Translations under genes and position numbers: made by a program
Shown: one piece after another, positions 16,390-24,726 of the stretch
How the letters are laid out: each line of letters starts with the position of its first letter
Position numbering within the stretch: the first letter of the stretch is position 1
Assembly: GCA_040217755.1 (NCBI GenBank)
Contig: JBEHWJ010000019.1
Coordinates: 1 to 27,501, forward strand
Reading direction: 5' to 3'
Length of the DNA: 27,501 bases
Source: PHAA01 sp040217755
GTDB lineage: Bacteria > Bacillota > Syntrophomonadia > Syntrophomonadales > Syntrophomonadaceae
The notes under the pieces: model-generated
What the model was told of the DNA's origin: nothing
Seen by the model: only the letters and a program-made list of their open reading frames with translations
Database searches by the model: none

Positions 16390-18209
16390 ATCAAATGCTC
16401 CTCGGATACAGGAACCCTGGCCATGGCTCTGAAAAGACCGCTTCTGGATATCAACTCGTCGTATTTTCCATGATCGATGATCCTACCATCGTCCAACAAG
16501 TAAATTTGGTCACAATTCTTAACCGTATTTAAGCGATGGGCAATGATGATGATCGTTTTGACCGCCGCCAATTCAGCCAGAGCTTCAACAAAGGACTCTT
16601 CGGTCAAACCATCCAGTGAATTGGTGGCCTCATCCAGAATGAGTACTTCGGGATCATCGTACATAGCCCTGGCAATACCGATTCTCTGCCGTTGTCCCCC
16701 ACTCAGCCTGATGCCTCTATCGCCGATTTTAGTATCATAACCGTCGGCCAATGAATGGATAACAAAATCATGCACATGGGCAATCGTGGCTGCCCGAACG
16801 ACTTTTTCCAGATCGATCTGATCGTCGGGTACACCAAAGGCAATATTATTGGTTACAGAATCATTGCTCAGATAAATGTCCTGGGGAACATAACCCAGAT
16901 TCTTCTTCCATCCCTCAATATTAGCCGCATCTATTTGGATGCCATCAACCAGCAGTTTCCCATGATCAGGTGTCAACAAACCCATGAAGATATCTATCAA
17001 AGTGGTTTTGCCAGCACCGGTCAAACCGACAAAACCTATTGAAGTGCCCCGCTGGATATCAATGGATAGATTCTTGATTACTGCATTGGAACTCGATGGA
17101 TAAGTATAATCGATATTTTGGATGGAATAAATATGCCTGAAAGGGAGTCTTTTAACGTCGCCACGGTTTATCAGTTCGTCGTTATCCGAATAGCTGGTGT
17201 CGGTCAATTCCTGGTATATCCTGTCCAGAACCGGCTGATTGAATTTGACTGAAGTTGCAGCAGAAAATACCCCCTGCAAAGCAGGCATCAAACGATAGGC
17301 CGCAAAAATATAGAAACCAACCATGGGTATGACCCCCGCTGGATCTTGGTTATGGATGACAAGAAAGATAATAAGCAGAATTACCCCGCCAAATGCCAGG
17401 GACTCCAGAGCATACCTGGGAATCGATCCAATAACCGAGTTCCAGGCCAGCAATTCAGCGTTCTGCCTTGAAAAAAACGAAAAACGCTGCAGGAAATAAT
17501 CTTCCCTGCCCAGGACTTTAATATCTTTTATGCCCCCGATAGTGTCAACTACCGCCCTGAACCTTTCCAGATTAGCAGTCAATCTCGCCTCGCCTTTGGC
17601 TCTCATTTTCTGGTTGGCAACATAAAATATCAGCGCATAGGCGCCTCCCAAAATAATTACTGCCATTATGGTAACAAAGGGATTCACCACAAAAAGCAGG
17701 ACCAGAATGAGTATGGTTACCAGCAACATACTGATCATGCTGATCAATGGTAGCAAAAAGCCGTTGGTAAGCTGATTGGCTTCCTGAAGAATATTTTTAT
17801 GGGCGTCCGCGCCCACACTGTTCAAATAATATGCGTAGGGCTGGGACAGATATTTTTTCAGCAGTCTGAACGACAGGTCATGATTGACTTCCCAGACAAA
17901 TTTTAATTTCATCCAGGTATTATAAGCAGACAGTGCATTTCCGACCAGTATTATGGCCAAAATGCCGATAGCCACAAATATGGTAAAGTCTTTGGTACTC
18001 GAAAATCCAAGCCAGGTATATATCCTATGCAACCACAAATTCCTGAAGATAATATCGGGATCCATTATCAGGCTTATCAGCGGCAGGGCTGAGGCTATCC
18101 CCAAGGTGTCAAACACAGCACTAATCAAAGTTGTTGCCGACAAGATGTAGAACAATCTCAACTGCAGACCGGAAATTATGGAGAATATCTTATGAAGATT
18201 GTGTTTCAT
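16386..18209 (-). CDS. ABC exporter half-transporter, PglK/MsbA-like lipid-oligosaccharide flippase
   Basis: This 607-residue protein fuses a six-helix membrane domain (about 15-320) to an ATPase domain: Walker A GLTGAGKTT (395-403), Q-loop YVPQD (440-444), signature LSGGQ (502-506), Walker B VLILDEATNSLD (522-533) and H-loop His 558. The N-terminus (STTLISAVFDTLGIASALPL-like helix, then LIMDP) resembles PglK/WlaB transporters that flip lipid-linked oligosaccharides using ATP; the protein should work as a homodimer in the cytoplasmic membrane. Its start overlaps the upstream GT2 gene by 20 bases and its stop overlaps the next GT4 by four, so all three are one unit. Drug or lipid-A-like export is an alternative, less likely between glycosyltransferase genes. 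The nearest purine-rich ribosome site (AAGGTGG) is about 13 bases from the ATG, somewhat far. Confidence 0.88.
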   Translation of the reverse strand: MKHNLHKIFSIISGLQLRLFYILSATTLISAVFDTLGIASALPLISLIMDPDIIFRNLWLHRIYTWLGFSSTKDFTIFVAIGILAIILVGNALSAYNTWMKLKFVWEVNHDLSFRLLKKYLSQPYAYYLNSVGADAHKNILQEANQLTNGFLLPLISMISMLLVTILILVLLFVVNPFVTIMAVIILGGAYALIFYVANQKMRAKGEARLTANLERFRAVVDTIGGIKDIKVLGREDYFLQRFSFFSRQNAELLAWNSVIGSIPRYALESLAFGGVILLIIFLVIHNQDPAGVIPMVGFYIFAAYRLMPALQGVFSAATSVKFNQPVLDRIYQELTDTSYSDNDELINRGDVKRLPFRHIYSIQNIDYTYPSSSNAVIKNLSIDIQRGTSIGFVGLTGAGKTTLIDIFMGLLTPDHGKLLVDGIQIDAANIEGWKKNLGYVPQDIYLSNDSVTNNIAFGVPDDQIDLEKVVRAATIAHVHDFVIHSLADGYDTKIGDRGIRLSGGQRQRIGIARAMYDDPEVLILDEATNSLDGLTEESFVEALAELAAVKTIIIIAHRLNTVKNCDQIYLLDDGRIIDHGKYDELISRSGLFRAMARVPVSEEHLI

Positions 18210-19278
18210 GAATTGACTTAATCCACCTTGTCCCTATTAATCTATTAATCATCATCGCCAGACTGCTAAAAAGGATCGTATTCAGAAACCAGATTGTACG
18301 GGCCATCTTTCGACGCGCCAGCCATAGCTCAATTTTATATATAAACCCCAATTCCTTATAACTTGCCTTCCAGGCAAAATCCTGGAAATAATCATAATTT
18401 AATATGTCTTCAAGGGTTGCAAAACGCTCTTTTTTATGAGTTTCTCTATACTCATAAAAGAGTCGCATAATATAATTTATGGATAATATTGTGCTGGTCA
18501 CAACACGCTTTTGTGCAAATTGACATTCCCGCATTAAGGGTTCTATTCCCATGGAAACCAATGTTCTGGCTCGCAGAGTATTGGTGAATTCATCCCGATA
18601 AAAAGTGTGGGTCAGACTATAAGGAGTCTTGCGATGATAGTACAGACAATGGTCAATAAATATCCCATTTTCACACCGAACCAATATTTGATATGAATAT
18701 AATACGTCTTCCGCAGTGTGCAGAGTTTCATCGAAGAAAAGCTGTTGGTTCTTGATGAAATCGGTTCTGTAGATACTCCGCCAGATGGTGCACAATCTCC
18801 CGTTGATGATATTCTTTAGTATTTCCTCCCGACTGTTTTGATTAAATCTATAGTTGTCAGCAAGCATCCCGGAAGCATTATGCAATACTTCCCCATCAAC
18901 ATCAACTAATGCAAAGGAAAACAAAATCGCGTCGTATTGGTTAGCTTCGGCCACCGTTTTTAGAAGTTTGACCGATTTGAGTTCGATCCAATCATCGGCA
19001 TCAATGAACCACGTGTATATCCCTTTGGCAGAACGAATCCCTGTATTACGGGATGAACTGACTCCGCTATTTTCCTGGCTTATCACCACTATGCGGTCGT
19101 CTTTCTTCGCATATTTCTTTATGATAGCCAGACCATTGTCGGTAGATCCGTCGTCAATAACTATTATTTCAATTGATTTTTCGGTTTGGTTGATGACAGA
19201 TTCCAGGCAGGCAGGCAGATACTTTTCCGCGTTGTATACAGGTATAATGATACTCAGGAACGGTCGGATCTTAATCAC
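18190..19278 (-). CDS. Family 2 glycosyltransferase with uncertain start codon
   Basis: This protein of about 362 residues has FLSIIIPVYNAEKYLPACLE at the start, IIVIDDGSTDNG near 38 and the DXD-like FIDADDWIELKS near 93, the GT2 core. The C-terminal part has an amphipathic, Arg-rich segment (about 318-355) that may touch the membrane. No ATG starts the frame. The GTG at 19278 is the only standard choice but lies inside the sequence that looks like its ribosome site (AGGTGAT, 19274-19280). An ATC at 19269, four bases after that site, gives the usual short leader RPFLSIIIPVYN. I report the GTG start with low certainty about the first three codons. It is the first gene of minus-strand unit B and overlaps the ABC gene by 20 bases. 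Confidence 0.85.
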   Translation of the reverse strand: MIKIRPFLSIIIPVYNAEKYLPACLESVINQTEKSIEIIVIDDGSTDNGLAIIKKYAKKDDRIVVISQENSGVSSSRNTGIRSAKGIYTWFIDADDWIELKSVKLLKTVAEANQYDAILFSFALVDVDGEVLHNASGMLADNYRFNQNSREEILKNIINGRLCTIWRSIYRTDFIKNQQLFFDETLHTAEDVLYSYQILVRCENGIFIDHCLYYHRKTPYSLTHTFYRDEFTNTLRARTLVSMGIEPLMRECQFAQKRVVTSTILSINYIMRLFYEYRETHKKERFATLEDILNYDYFQDFAWKASYKELGFIYKIELWLARRKMARTIWFLNTILFSSLAMMINRLIGTRWIKSIHETQSS

Positions 19279-19405
19279 CTCTCGGTAATGACTAATAAAT
19301 GATTTTATTTTGGCAAAGTAATCGTAGCATCGTAAAAAGTATTTACTAACAACTATTAATCGGAGTTTGTCTTAAAAATTTTACAATATAGCTTCTTGTC
19401 CTAAA

Positions 19406-19436
19406 TTGAGAGATTGTAGAATCTATTCATTAATAT
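19406..19436 (+). promoter_or_regulatory. Weak candidate promoter for the lone plus-strand GT4
   Basis: TTGAGA (19406-19411) is followed after 18 bases by TTAATA (19430-19435) in the AT-rich 234-base divergent gap (19279-19512). It is a moderate match only. No hairpin or riboswitch-like structure was recognised in the gap. Confidence 0.25.
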
Positions 19437-19500
19437 TAACAGATTCAGTAGAAAAGGTCGGGCTTCAAAACAGGAGATGCTACTCATAATTAAAAACTGT

Positions 19501-19507
19501 AGGTGAG
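19501..19507 (+). promoter_or_regulatory. AGGTGAG ribosome binding site with no normal start codon in range
   Basis: AGGTGAG is followed five bases later by ATC (19513), not ATG, in the frame of the GT4 gene. The first ATG of that frame is at 19543, 35 bases from the site and therefore too far. Confidence 0.5.
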
Positions 19508-19542
19508 TTTCTATCAAACGTTTATTATTCATCATACCCCAC

Positions 19543-20589
19543 ATGTCAGATGGAGGAAGTCAGCGAGTTATTTCCATTTGGGCCAACACAATGGCTGAGC
19601 AGTCCATGGACGTCCATCTGGTACAGTTTTATAGTGGAAATAACAAATACCTACTAAATCCTGACATAACTATCCATATACTTAGCAATGGGGACCCCGT
19701 AGCATATAAACAACAAAGCGTTTTCGAAAAGCTGTCACGGCTTAGGAAAACATTAAAATTGGTTGATCCAGATGCAGCTATCGCATTTCTGGGAACTACA
19801 GGTCAGAAGGCAATCCTGGCGTCTCTGGGTCTGGGAATACCTATCTTCACCACCATACAAAATAATCCTGAATATTCGGATACAGGTAACCGCTTGCTTC
19901 ATAATGCCTCCATCCTGTTTTCCAGGGGTTGCCTGGTCCAGACTGAAACCCAGTTGCAATTGTTGCCGTTCTGGATCAGGCATAAAGCCAAAATACTGCC
20001 CAACCCCATTTCCAATGAATTGGCCTCGATAAATAAAATCTACAACCAAACCGTTAAGACAATCGTCTCAGCCGGGCGACTAGTCAAGCAGAAGAATTAT
20101 CCGCTGCTGATCGGGGCCTTTGCCAAAGTCCATGAAAAATATCCCCATTTGCAGTTGCACATCTATGGGGAAGGGGAACTAAGTCTCGATCTCCAGGCTC
20201 TAATCGACCAACTCGGTTTGCGATCCTCCGCTGTTTTAAAAGGTCGAAGCAATGAACTGTGGCAGGAATTCAGCCGCGCCGATATTTTTGTGCTTTCTTC
20301 CGAATTTGAAGGCATGCCCAATGTATTATTGGAAGCGATGGCGATAGGACTGCCCTGCATCTCAACCGATTGTCCGACCGGTCCAGCGGAACTGATAAAG
20401 AATGGGTGGAATGGCATTTTGGTTCCCAATAGAGACGAAGATAAACTTACCCAAGCTATTACATATATGGTCGAAAATCCATCTGCAGGCCGCGAGATGG
20501 GGCGAAGAGCCCGATTGGGAGTGCTGGAACAGCATAATTTATCGGCTAATACTGAGCAGCTGATTTCATTCATTTATTCGGCCATATGA
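19543..20589 (+). CDS. Family 4 glycosyltransferase, N-terminus likely extends upstream to 19513
   Basis: From the first ATG the product is 348 residues, but ten more in-frame codons upstream encode IKRLLFIIPH. This is exactly the first beta strand a GT-B fold needs before the loop MSDGGSQRV. No ATG, GTG or TTG exists between the in-frame TGA at 19504 and 19543, so either ATC at 19513 is used or the start codon was lost. The rest looks intact: TIVSAGRLVKQKNYPLLIGA near residue 167 and the EX7E motif EGMPNVLLE near 252. It runs alone on the plus strand between two minus-strand units and ends five bases before the stop of the second A-T-TE gene. It presumably adds a sugar to the same glycan. 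The family is secure; whether it is expressed full length is open. Confidence 0.83.
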   Translation: MSDGGSQRVISIWANTMAEQSMDVHLVQFYSGNNKYLLNPDITIHILSNGDPVAYKQQSVFEKLSRLRKTLKLVDPDAAIAFLGTTGQKAILASLGLGIPIFTTIQNNPEYSDTGNRLLHNASILFSRGCLVQTETQLQLLPFWIRHKAKILPNPISNELASINKIYNQTVKTIVSAGRLVKQKNYPLLIGAFAKVHEKYPHLQLHIYGEGELSLDLQALIDQLGLRSSAVLKGRSNELWQEFSRADIFVLSSEFEGMPNVLLEAMAIGLPCISTDCPTGPAELIKNGWNGILVPNRDEDKLTQAITYMVENPSAGREMGRRARLGVLEQHNLSANTEQLISFIYSAI

Positions 20590-20594
20590 TGAAG

Positions 20595-23207
20595 CTATCC
20601 CGCGCCGATCACCGTTGATCCTCTGGTTGCCTCATGGCTTTCCATAACGGAGTTCATTTTGGCAGCGGTATCGGCAGCAAATTCCGGTTTGACAAAATCT
20701 GCATGTACACAATTGCTCTCAAACAAGGTGAATTTTTTGGAAAGCGCCTCCCAGGCAAGGTAAGACTCTTTATTGTCATTGGGCCTGGTAATCAACGCCC
20801 GGAAGTAGCAGACCTCACCCGGGAAAAATACCGGTCGGTGTTTTTTGCTCAGTAACATGATAAATCTATCGGATGGGCTTAGGGCCCCCTCAAATTCCTC
20901 TGATTCATGGCTGAGTGGGTTGATTTGAACCCGTACCGGTTTCATAAATATTCTCCGCAGTATGAACACTCGATAAAACGTTACTATCTTTTTCCCAATC
21001 AGATGGGGTATCCGGCGAAAAGGAGTGTTTTTAACACCGTCCAGAGTATATCTGGCGGCATTATGGATGGCCTTGTCCCATATATATTCTCTGGAGAAAG
21101 TATCCATCATGAATACTACAGCTTCATGCCCCTGTTCTGATAGGATGCAACCCATTTCAAACCCTATCTGTCCGCCGACACTTAAACCGGCAATATAATA
21201 AGGGCCTTCTGGCTTGATCTGCCGTAATTCGGATGCATAGGCTATGGCAACATCCCGAATATCAGTAATCTCTCCCCATCCTTCAGCCTGCCAATTACAT
21301 CTAAAACCGTAAACGGGACGGTCCCGGTCAATAAATTCGGCTACATGATAATAGGTGACAACTTCGCAGGAACGTTCATGGACAAAAAAGATGGGTATCC
21401 TGGAACCGCCTGGTCTTACGGGGACCAAATGTTTTAAAGGATTGGACTTAGGGGCTTGATCAACCAAATCGGCTAATTCACGGATGGTAGATTTCTTAAC
21501 AAAATCATTGACCGGCAGCATGCATCCGAACTTAGCCTCTATGGAGGCCAGGACTTCTGCCGCGCTTAATGAATCCCCGCCTAGATCAAAGAAATCTTCA
21601 TCCAGCGCAATATAATCTTGTTCTAATATTGATTTCCATATCTCAACTAACGTGAGCTGCGTTGATGTCATTTCCATTCCCTCGGCAAGGAATGGATTTT
21701 TGATTGTCTCCGGGATCCATCCCCGGTCAAGCAGTTGTTGGTTCAGCAAACTGCGCTGAACTTTATTGGCTGAACCGGTTGGTATTTTACTGGCTTTATA
21801 CAGAATAGTGGGCAGTTTGAATGGTTTTATTTTTTCTTTTAAAGCGGATCTCAGATCTTTCAAACCAATGGCTGGTTCTTCGTCGCTGACGATTACTGCA
21901 CCGACATTTTCGTAACCTTTGTTATTGGGGTACGGGAAAACCGCAACGTCTTTTATATTCCCCAGCGATAGAATGGCTTCCTCAACTTCATACGGCGATA
22001 CCTTTTCGCCGCCCCGGTTTATTAGTTCTTTGATTCTACCAGTGAGGAAAAGGTAGCCGTCGTCATCAATATAGCCGATATCACCGGTTCTAAACCACCC
22101 CTCTACGAAAGTGTCCCGGTTCAGTTCTGGATCATTCTCATAGCCTGGAAATACACCAGGCCCTTTTACCAATACCTCATTATCTAGGATTTTTATTGAC
22201 TGGAAGACCGGGCATCCTACCGATCCATTCTTATACCCTTTAGGGACTTGGGTGGTTGAAGCTATTACACCCACCTCGGTCAAGCCATAAATATCGCGCA
22301 GTTGGGCATTGAAGAGCTTTTCAATGCTCTGCTTTAGATGAGAGGGGAGCGGTGCTCCCATCACTGAAATATTTAAACGATGTTGGGGAGTGTATTCGAG
22401 AACGTTCTTTTCGAAATATTCGTACAAGGCCAACATACCCGCCGGCTGAAAATTCAGGTGGGTGATCGGAAATCTTAACAGGATATCGGCCATCCGTTTG
22501 GGATACACACCATCGGTATAGATCATCTGGCTGTTGGAGATAAGAATTCTCAGGGCAGCTCTAATCGCAATGGCCAGGTGCAATTTAACCACCAGTAACT
22601 GGATCGAGTTTTCGGTGTATCCATAATTTTGAGCTTCAATCTCCAATGATTCGGCCAGGTTACGGTATAGTACAGGTACAATTTTAGGTTTGCTGGTGGT
22701 CCCGGAAGTGGTGAAAATAAATGCTGTCTGGTCATTCTTGTATTCCTGACTAGATGGAATGCGGGACTGATATGACAAATCGAATTTGATCGCAATCGGG
22801 GGGACAGTTTCTGGAACCCCCAAGGTTATTACACCTATTCCAGCAGCAACGGCAGCCTCGATTGCCGGTGTGGCCGCCTGGTCGCACACCAGGTAATCGA
22901 CACTCAGCAGATTAAAATATTCCGTATATTGTGCTTCAGTCAGTTCCGGGTCCAAGGGAACACAAGTACTGCTTTCCATCAGTCCTACGGTCAAGGGTAC
23001 AATCAGCAGACTGTTGCTGGTGATCAAGGCTACTCTTTCGTGAGGTTCAATATTTAATTGCGAAAGAACAGCTTGGGTCTGATCCTTGAGTGCGATCAGT
23101 TCCCCATAGGTCAGCACCTCGCCGCTGAACAACTGCAGAGCAGTTTTTCCAGGGTCTTTGGCATTTTTAGTTATTAACTCGGAAATATAATTCCTGCCAG
23201 TCATCAT
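20595..23207 (-). CDS. Adenylation-carrier-thioesterase (A-T-TE) tridomain protein, copy 2
   Basis: This 870-residue protein has the same domain order as copy 1 and lands its key residues on the same numbers: A10 lysine K482 (SANKVQR), carrier serine S546 (FFDLGGDS), thioesterase S676 (GLSVGG), Asp 702 and His 835 (NCVHADF). The adenylation core has TTSGTTSKPK (167-176), YGLTE (307-311), WFRTGD (371-376) and GRIKELINRGGEK (390-402). It therefore keeps all the residues needed for activation, tethering and hydrolytic or transfer release of a carboxylic acid. It starts at ATG 23207 (a second ATG follows directly) with a weak GGCGG site seven bases upstream. It is the last gene of minus-strand unit A, 67 bases after the second DASS permease. 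Its carrier domain is nearly identical to that of copy 3, while the lid part of the thioesterase differs. The substrate is unknown. Confidence 0.88.
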   Translation of the reverse strand: MMTGRNYISELITKNAKDPGKTALQLFSGEVLTYGELIALKDQTQAVLSQLNIEPHERVALITSNSLLIVPLTVGLMESSTCVPLDPELTEAQYTEYFNLLSVDYLVCDQAATPAIEAAVAAGIGVITLGVPETVPPIAIKFDLSYQSRIPSSQEYKNDQTAFIFTTSGTTSKPKIVPVLYRNLAESLEIEAQNYGYTENSIQLLVVKLHLAIAIRAALRILISNSQMIYTDGVYPKRMADILLRFPITHLNFQPAGMLALYEYFEKNVLEYTPQHRLNISVMGAPLPSHLKQSIEKLFNAQLRDIYGLTEVGVIASTTQVPKGYKNGSVGCPVFQSIKILDNEVLVKGPGVFPGYENDPELNRDTFVEGWFRTGDIGYIDDDGYLFLTGRIKELINRGGEKVSPYEVEEAILSLGNIKDVAVFPYPNNKGYENVGAVIVSDEEPAIGLKDLRSALKEKIKPFKLPTILYKASKIPTGSANKVQRSLLNQQLLDRGWIPETIKNPFLAEGMEMTSTQLTLVEIWKSILEQDYIALDEDFFDLGGDSLSAAEVLASIEAKFGCMLPVNDFVKKSTIRELADLVDQAPKSNPLKHLVPVRPGGSRIPIFFVHERSCEVVTYYHVAEFIDRDRPVYGFRCNWQAEGWGEITDIRDVAIAYASELRQIKPEGPYYIAGLSVGGQIGFEMGCILSEQGHEAVVFMMDTFSREYIWDKAIHNAARYTLDGVKNTPFRRIPHLIGKKIVTFYRVFILRRIFMKPVRVQINPLSHESEEFEGALSPSDRFIMLLSKKHRPVFFPGEVCYFRALITRPNDNKESYLAWEALSKKFTLFESNCVHADFVKPEFAADTAAKMNSVMESHEATRGSTVIGAG

Positions 23208-23274
23208 TCACATTCCGCCCTAACCATGATTCAACTCTAAAATACATATCAAAAAGAGACCCTGTCGGGATCGT

Positions 23275-24693
23275 TTATAACATACCCATCAATCTCCACA
23301 CCGGTATGCAAGCCCACAATGATACTATGGTCCAGATCATCACGAAGACCGACATCTTTACCGCCCTGGGAAAACTGGGATAATCACCGCCGTCCGCCGC
23401 ACCATAGGCACAAAGGAAAGGTATGCTTTGAGGCAAAACGTTCCAGGTACAAATCGGTACGGCGCAGGCAAAACCAACGATCCAAGGGTTGATCCCCGCT
23501 TTCAAGGCGACAGGCAACAATAATAGAAAAAACATGGAGGTGGTCAAGGTCTGAGAGATGACTACCATTCGAACAATATAAATGACTATACAGAGCAGGG
23601 CCAGGAATAGTCCGGTATGATTCATTATCGGAATCAGGTAAGGCCCTACAACTTTGGCTATCCATTTATCAATATTGACCGCTGAGATGATGCTGCTCAT
23701 GGATAACACAAAACCGCAGAATATCATCGTTCCCCAAGGCAACATGGTGTTTATAGCTTTTTTGCCGGCATTGACTACGATTAGAAGTACTACAAACCCA
23801 GCCAGGGCGATTACCCCATTATCGAGATGAAGCTGCTGTCCAAATATCCACATTAACAGCACTGCTATCAGGACAAGGATCGATATCTTTTGTTTGGGGT
23901 TCATCGGGCCTTCAATAATGTCGCCCCTGGTGGCAAGTTCTTTTATGGCTTCATCCACATCGTCCGGACCGGGTTTATAGAGGAACAGGTTAGCCAGGTA
24001 GCATCCCACCAGCATAACAATGCCGAATACCATTGAGTTAAGGAACCATTTGGTCCAGGTAAATTCGCCCAGGTATTCCTTTGGACTCAAGCCTGCCAAT
24101 AGGGGGCCGGAAACTGCACCGCTAAGAAAGATAATACCGAGGACTCCCACCGGTACCCAACCGGCAATAAACAAGCCCGTGGCTGCTCGGCTCTTGGGCT
24201 TATAGCCCATCTCCTTGCCAATGGCGGTTGAAAGCAGGGACATGATTATGCCTTTGGCTGAACCGCTGGGCATGGTGGGAGATAAGATCATTCCTGCCAA
24301 ATATAACGCGGTAACTCTTCCTCTAAAAGTATCCGGGAATCTGCCAATTACCGCTTTGCCGATACGGTTCAATACCCCGGTTGAGCTAAGTATTCCACCC
24401 ATCCCAAAGGCCCCTAACAGCAATATCCAGGTGCTGTTGGAGAAACCGGAAAATGTGGTTTTGAAATCTGTTACACCCAGCACTGAGACCAAAACGAGTC
24501 CGCACATGCCAGCCACGTATTCATCCAATAGATTCACAGAAATGAAGTAGATCACTCCTGCCAATATAGCCAGACATCTCATTGAAGCTGTCCCTAAACC
24601 TTCCGGGGGGCGGAGTAACGCTATGCCTATCACCAAAATCAGGCCAATTATTACCTTAATCCAAAACGAAGTGGTATATTTTGCACTATCCAT
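23275..24693 (-). CDS. DASS/SLC13-type anion (di/tricarboxylate) permease, copy 2
   Basis: This 472-residue membrane protein has about a dozen hydrophobic segments. It aligns with the permease at 2426-3838 but is clearly diverged from it. The first signature region reads SPTMPSGSAKG (about 138-148), where classic DASS carriers have Ser-Asn-Thr; the second region reads CTWNVLPQSIPFL. The family imports or exchanges dicarboxylates, tricarboxylates or sulfate, but the altered signature leaves substrate and ion coupling open. The ATG at 24693 has AAGGGGTG five bases upstream. It lies 33 bases after A-T-TE copy 3 and 67 before copy 2, so a permease sits between two carrier-ligase genes. The repeated permease/A-T-TE pairing suggests it supplies or exports the acid that the A-T-TE proteins handle (inference). 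Confidence 0.85.
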   Translation of the reverse strand: MDSAKYTTSFWIKVIIGLILVIGIALLRPPEGLGTASMRCLAILAGVIYFISVNLLDEYVAGMCGLVLVSVLGVTDFKTTFSGFSNSTWILLLGAFGMGGILSSTGVLNRIGKAVIGRFPDTFRGRVTALYLAGMILSPTMPSGSAKGIIMSLLSTAIGKEMGYKPKSRAATGLFIAGWVPVGVLGIIFLSGAVSGPLLAGLSPKEYLGEFTWTKWFLNSMVFGIVMLVGCYLANLFLYKPGPDDVDEAIKELATRGDIIEGPMNPKQKISILVLIAVLLMWIFGQQLHLDNGVIALAGFVVLLIVVNAGKKAINTMLPWGTMIFCGFVLSMSSIISAVNIDKWIAKVVGPYLIPIMNHTGLFLALLCIVIYIVRMVVISQTLTTSMFFLLLLPVALKAGINPWIVGFACAVPICTWNVLPQSIPFLCAYGAADGGDYPSFPRAVKMSVFVMIWTIVSLWACIPVWRLMGML

Positions 24694-24726
24694 GGAGCAC
24701 CCCTTGCCAAATAATTTTGCGGTTGG

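Noticed and set aside
20590..20594. Terminator between the convergent GT4 and A-T-TE copy 2
   Set aside because: The stops are only five bases apart and no hairpin with a T tract is present around them.
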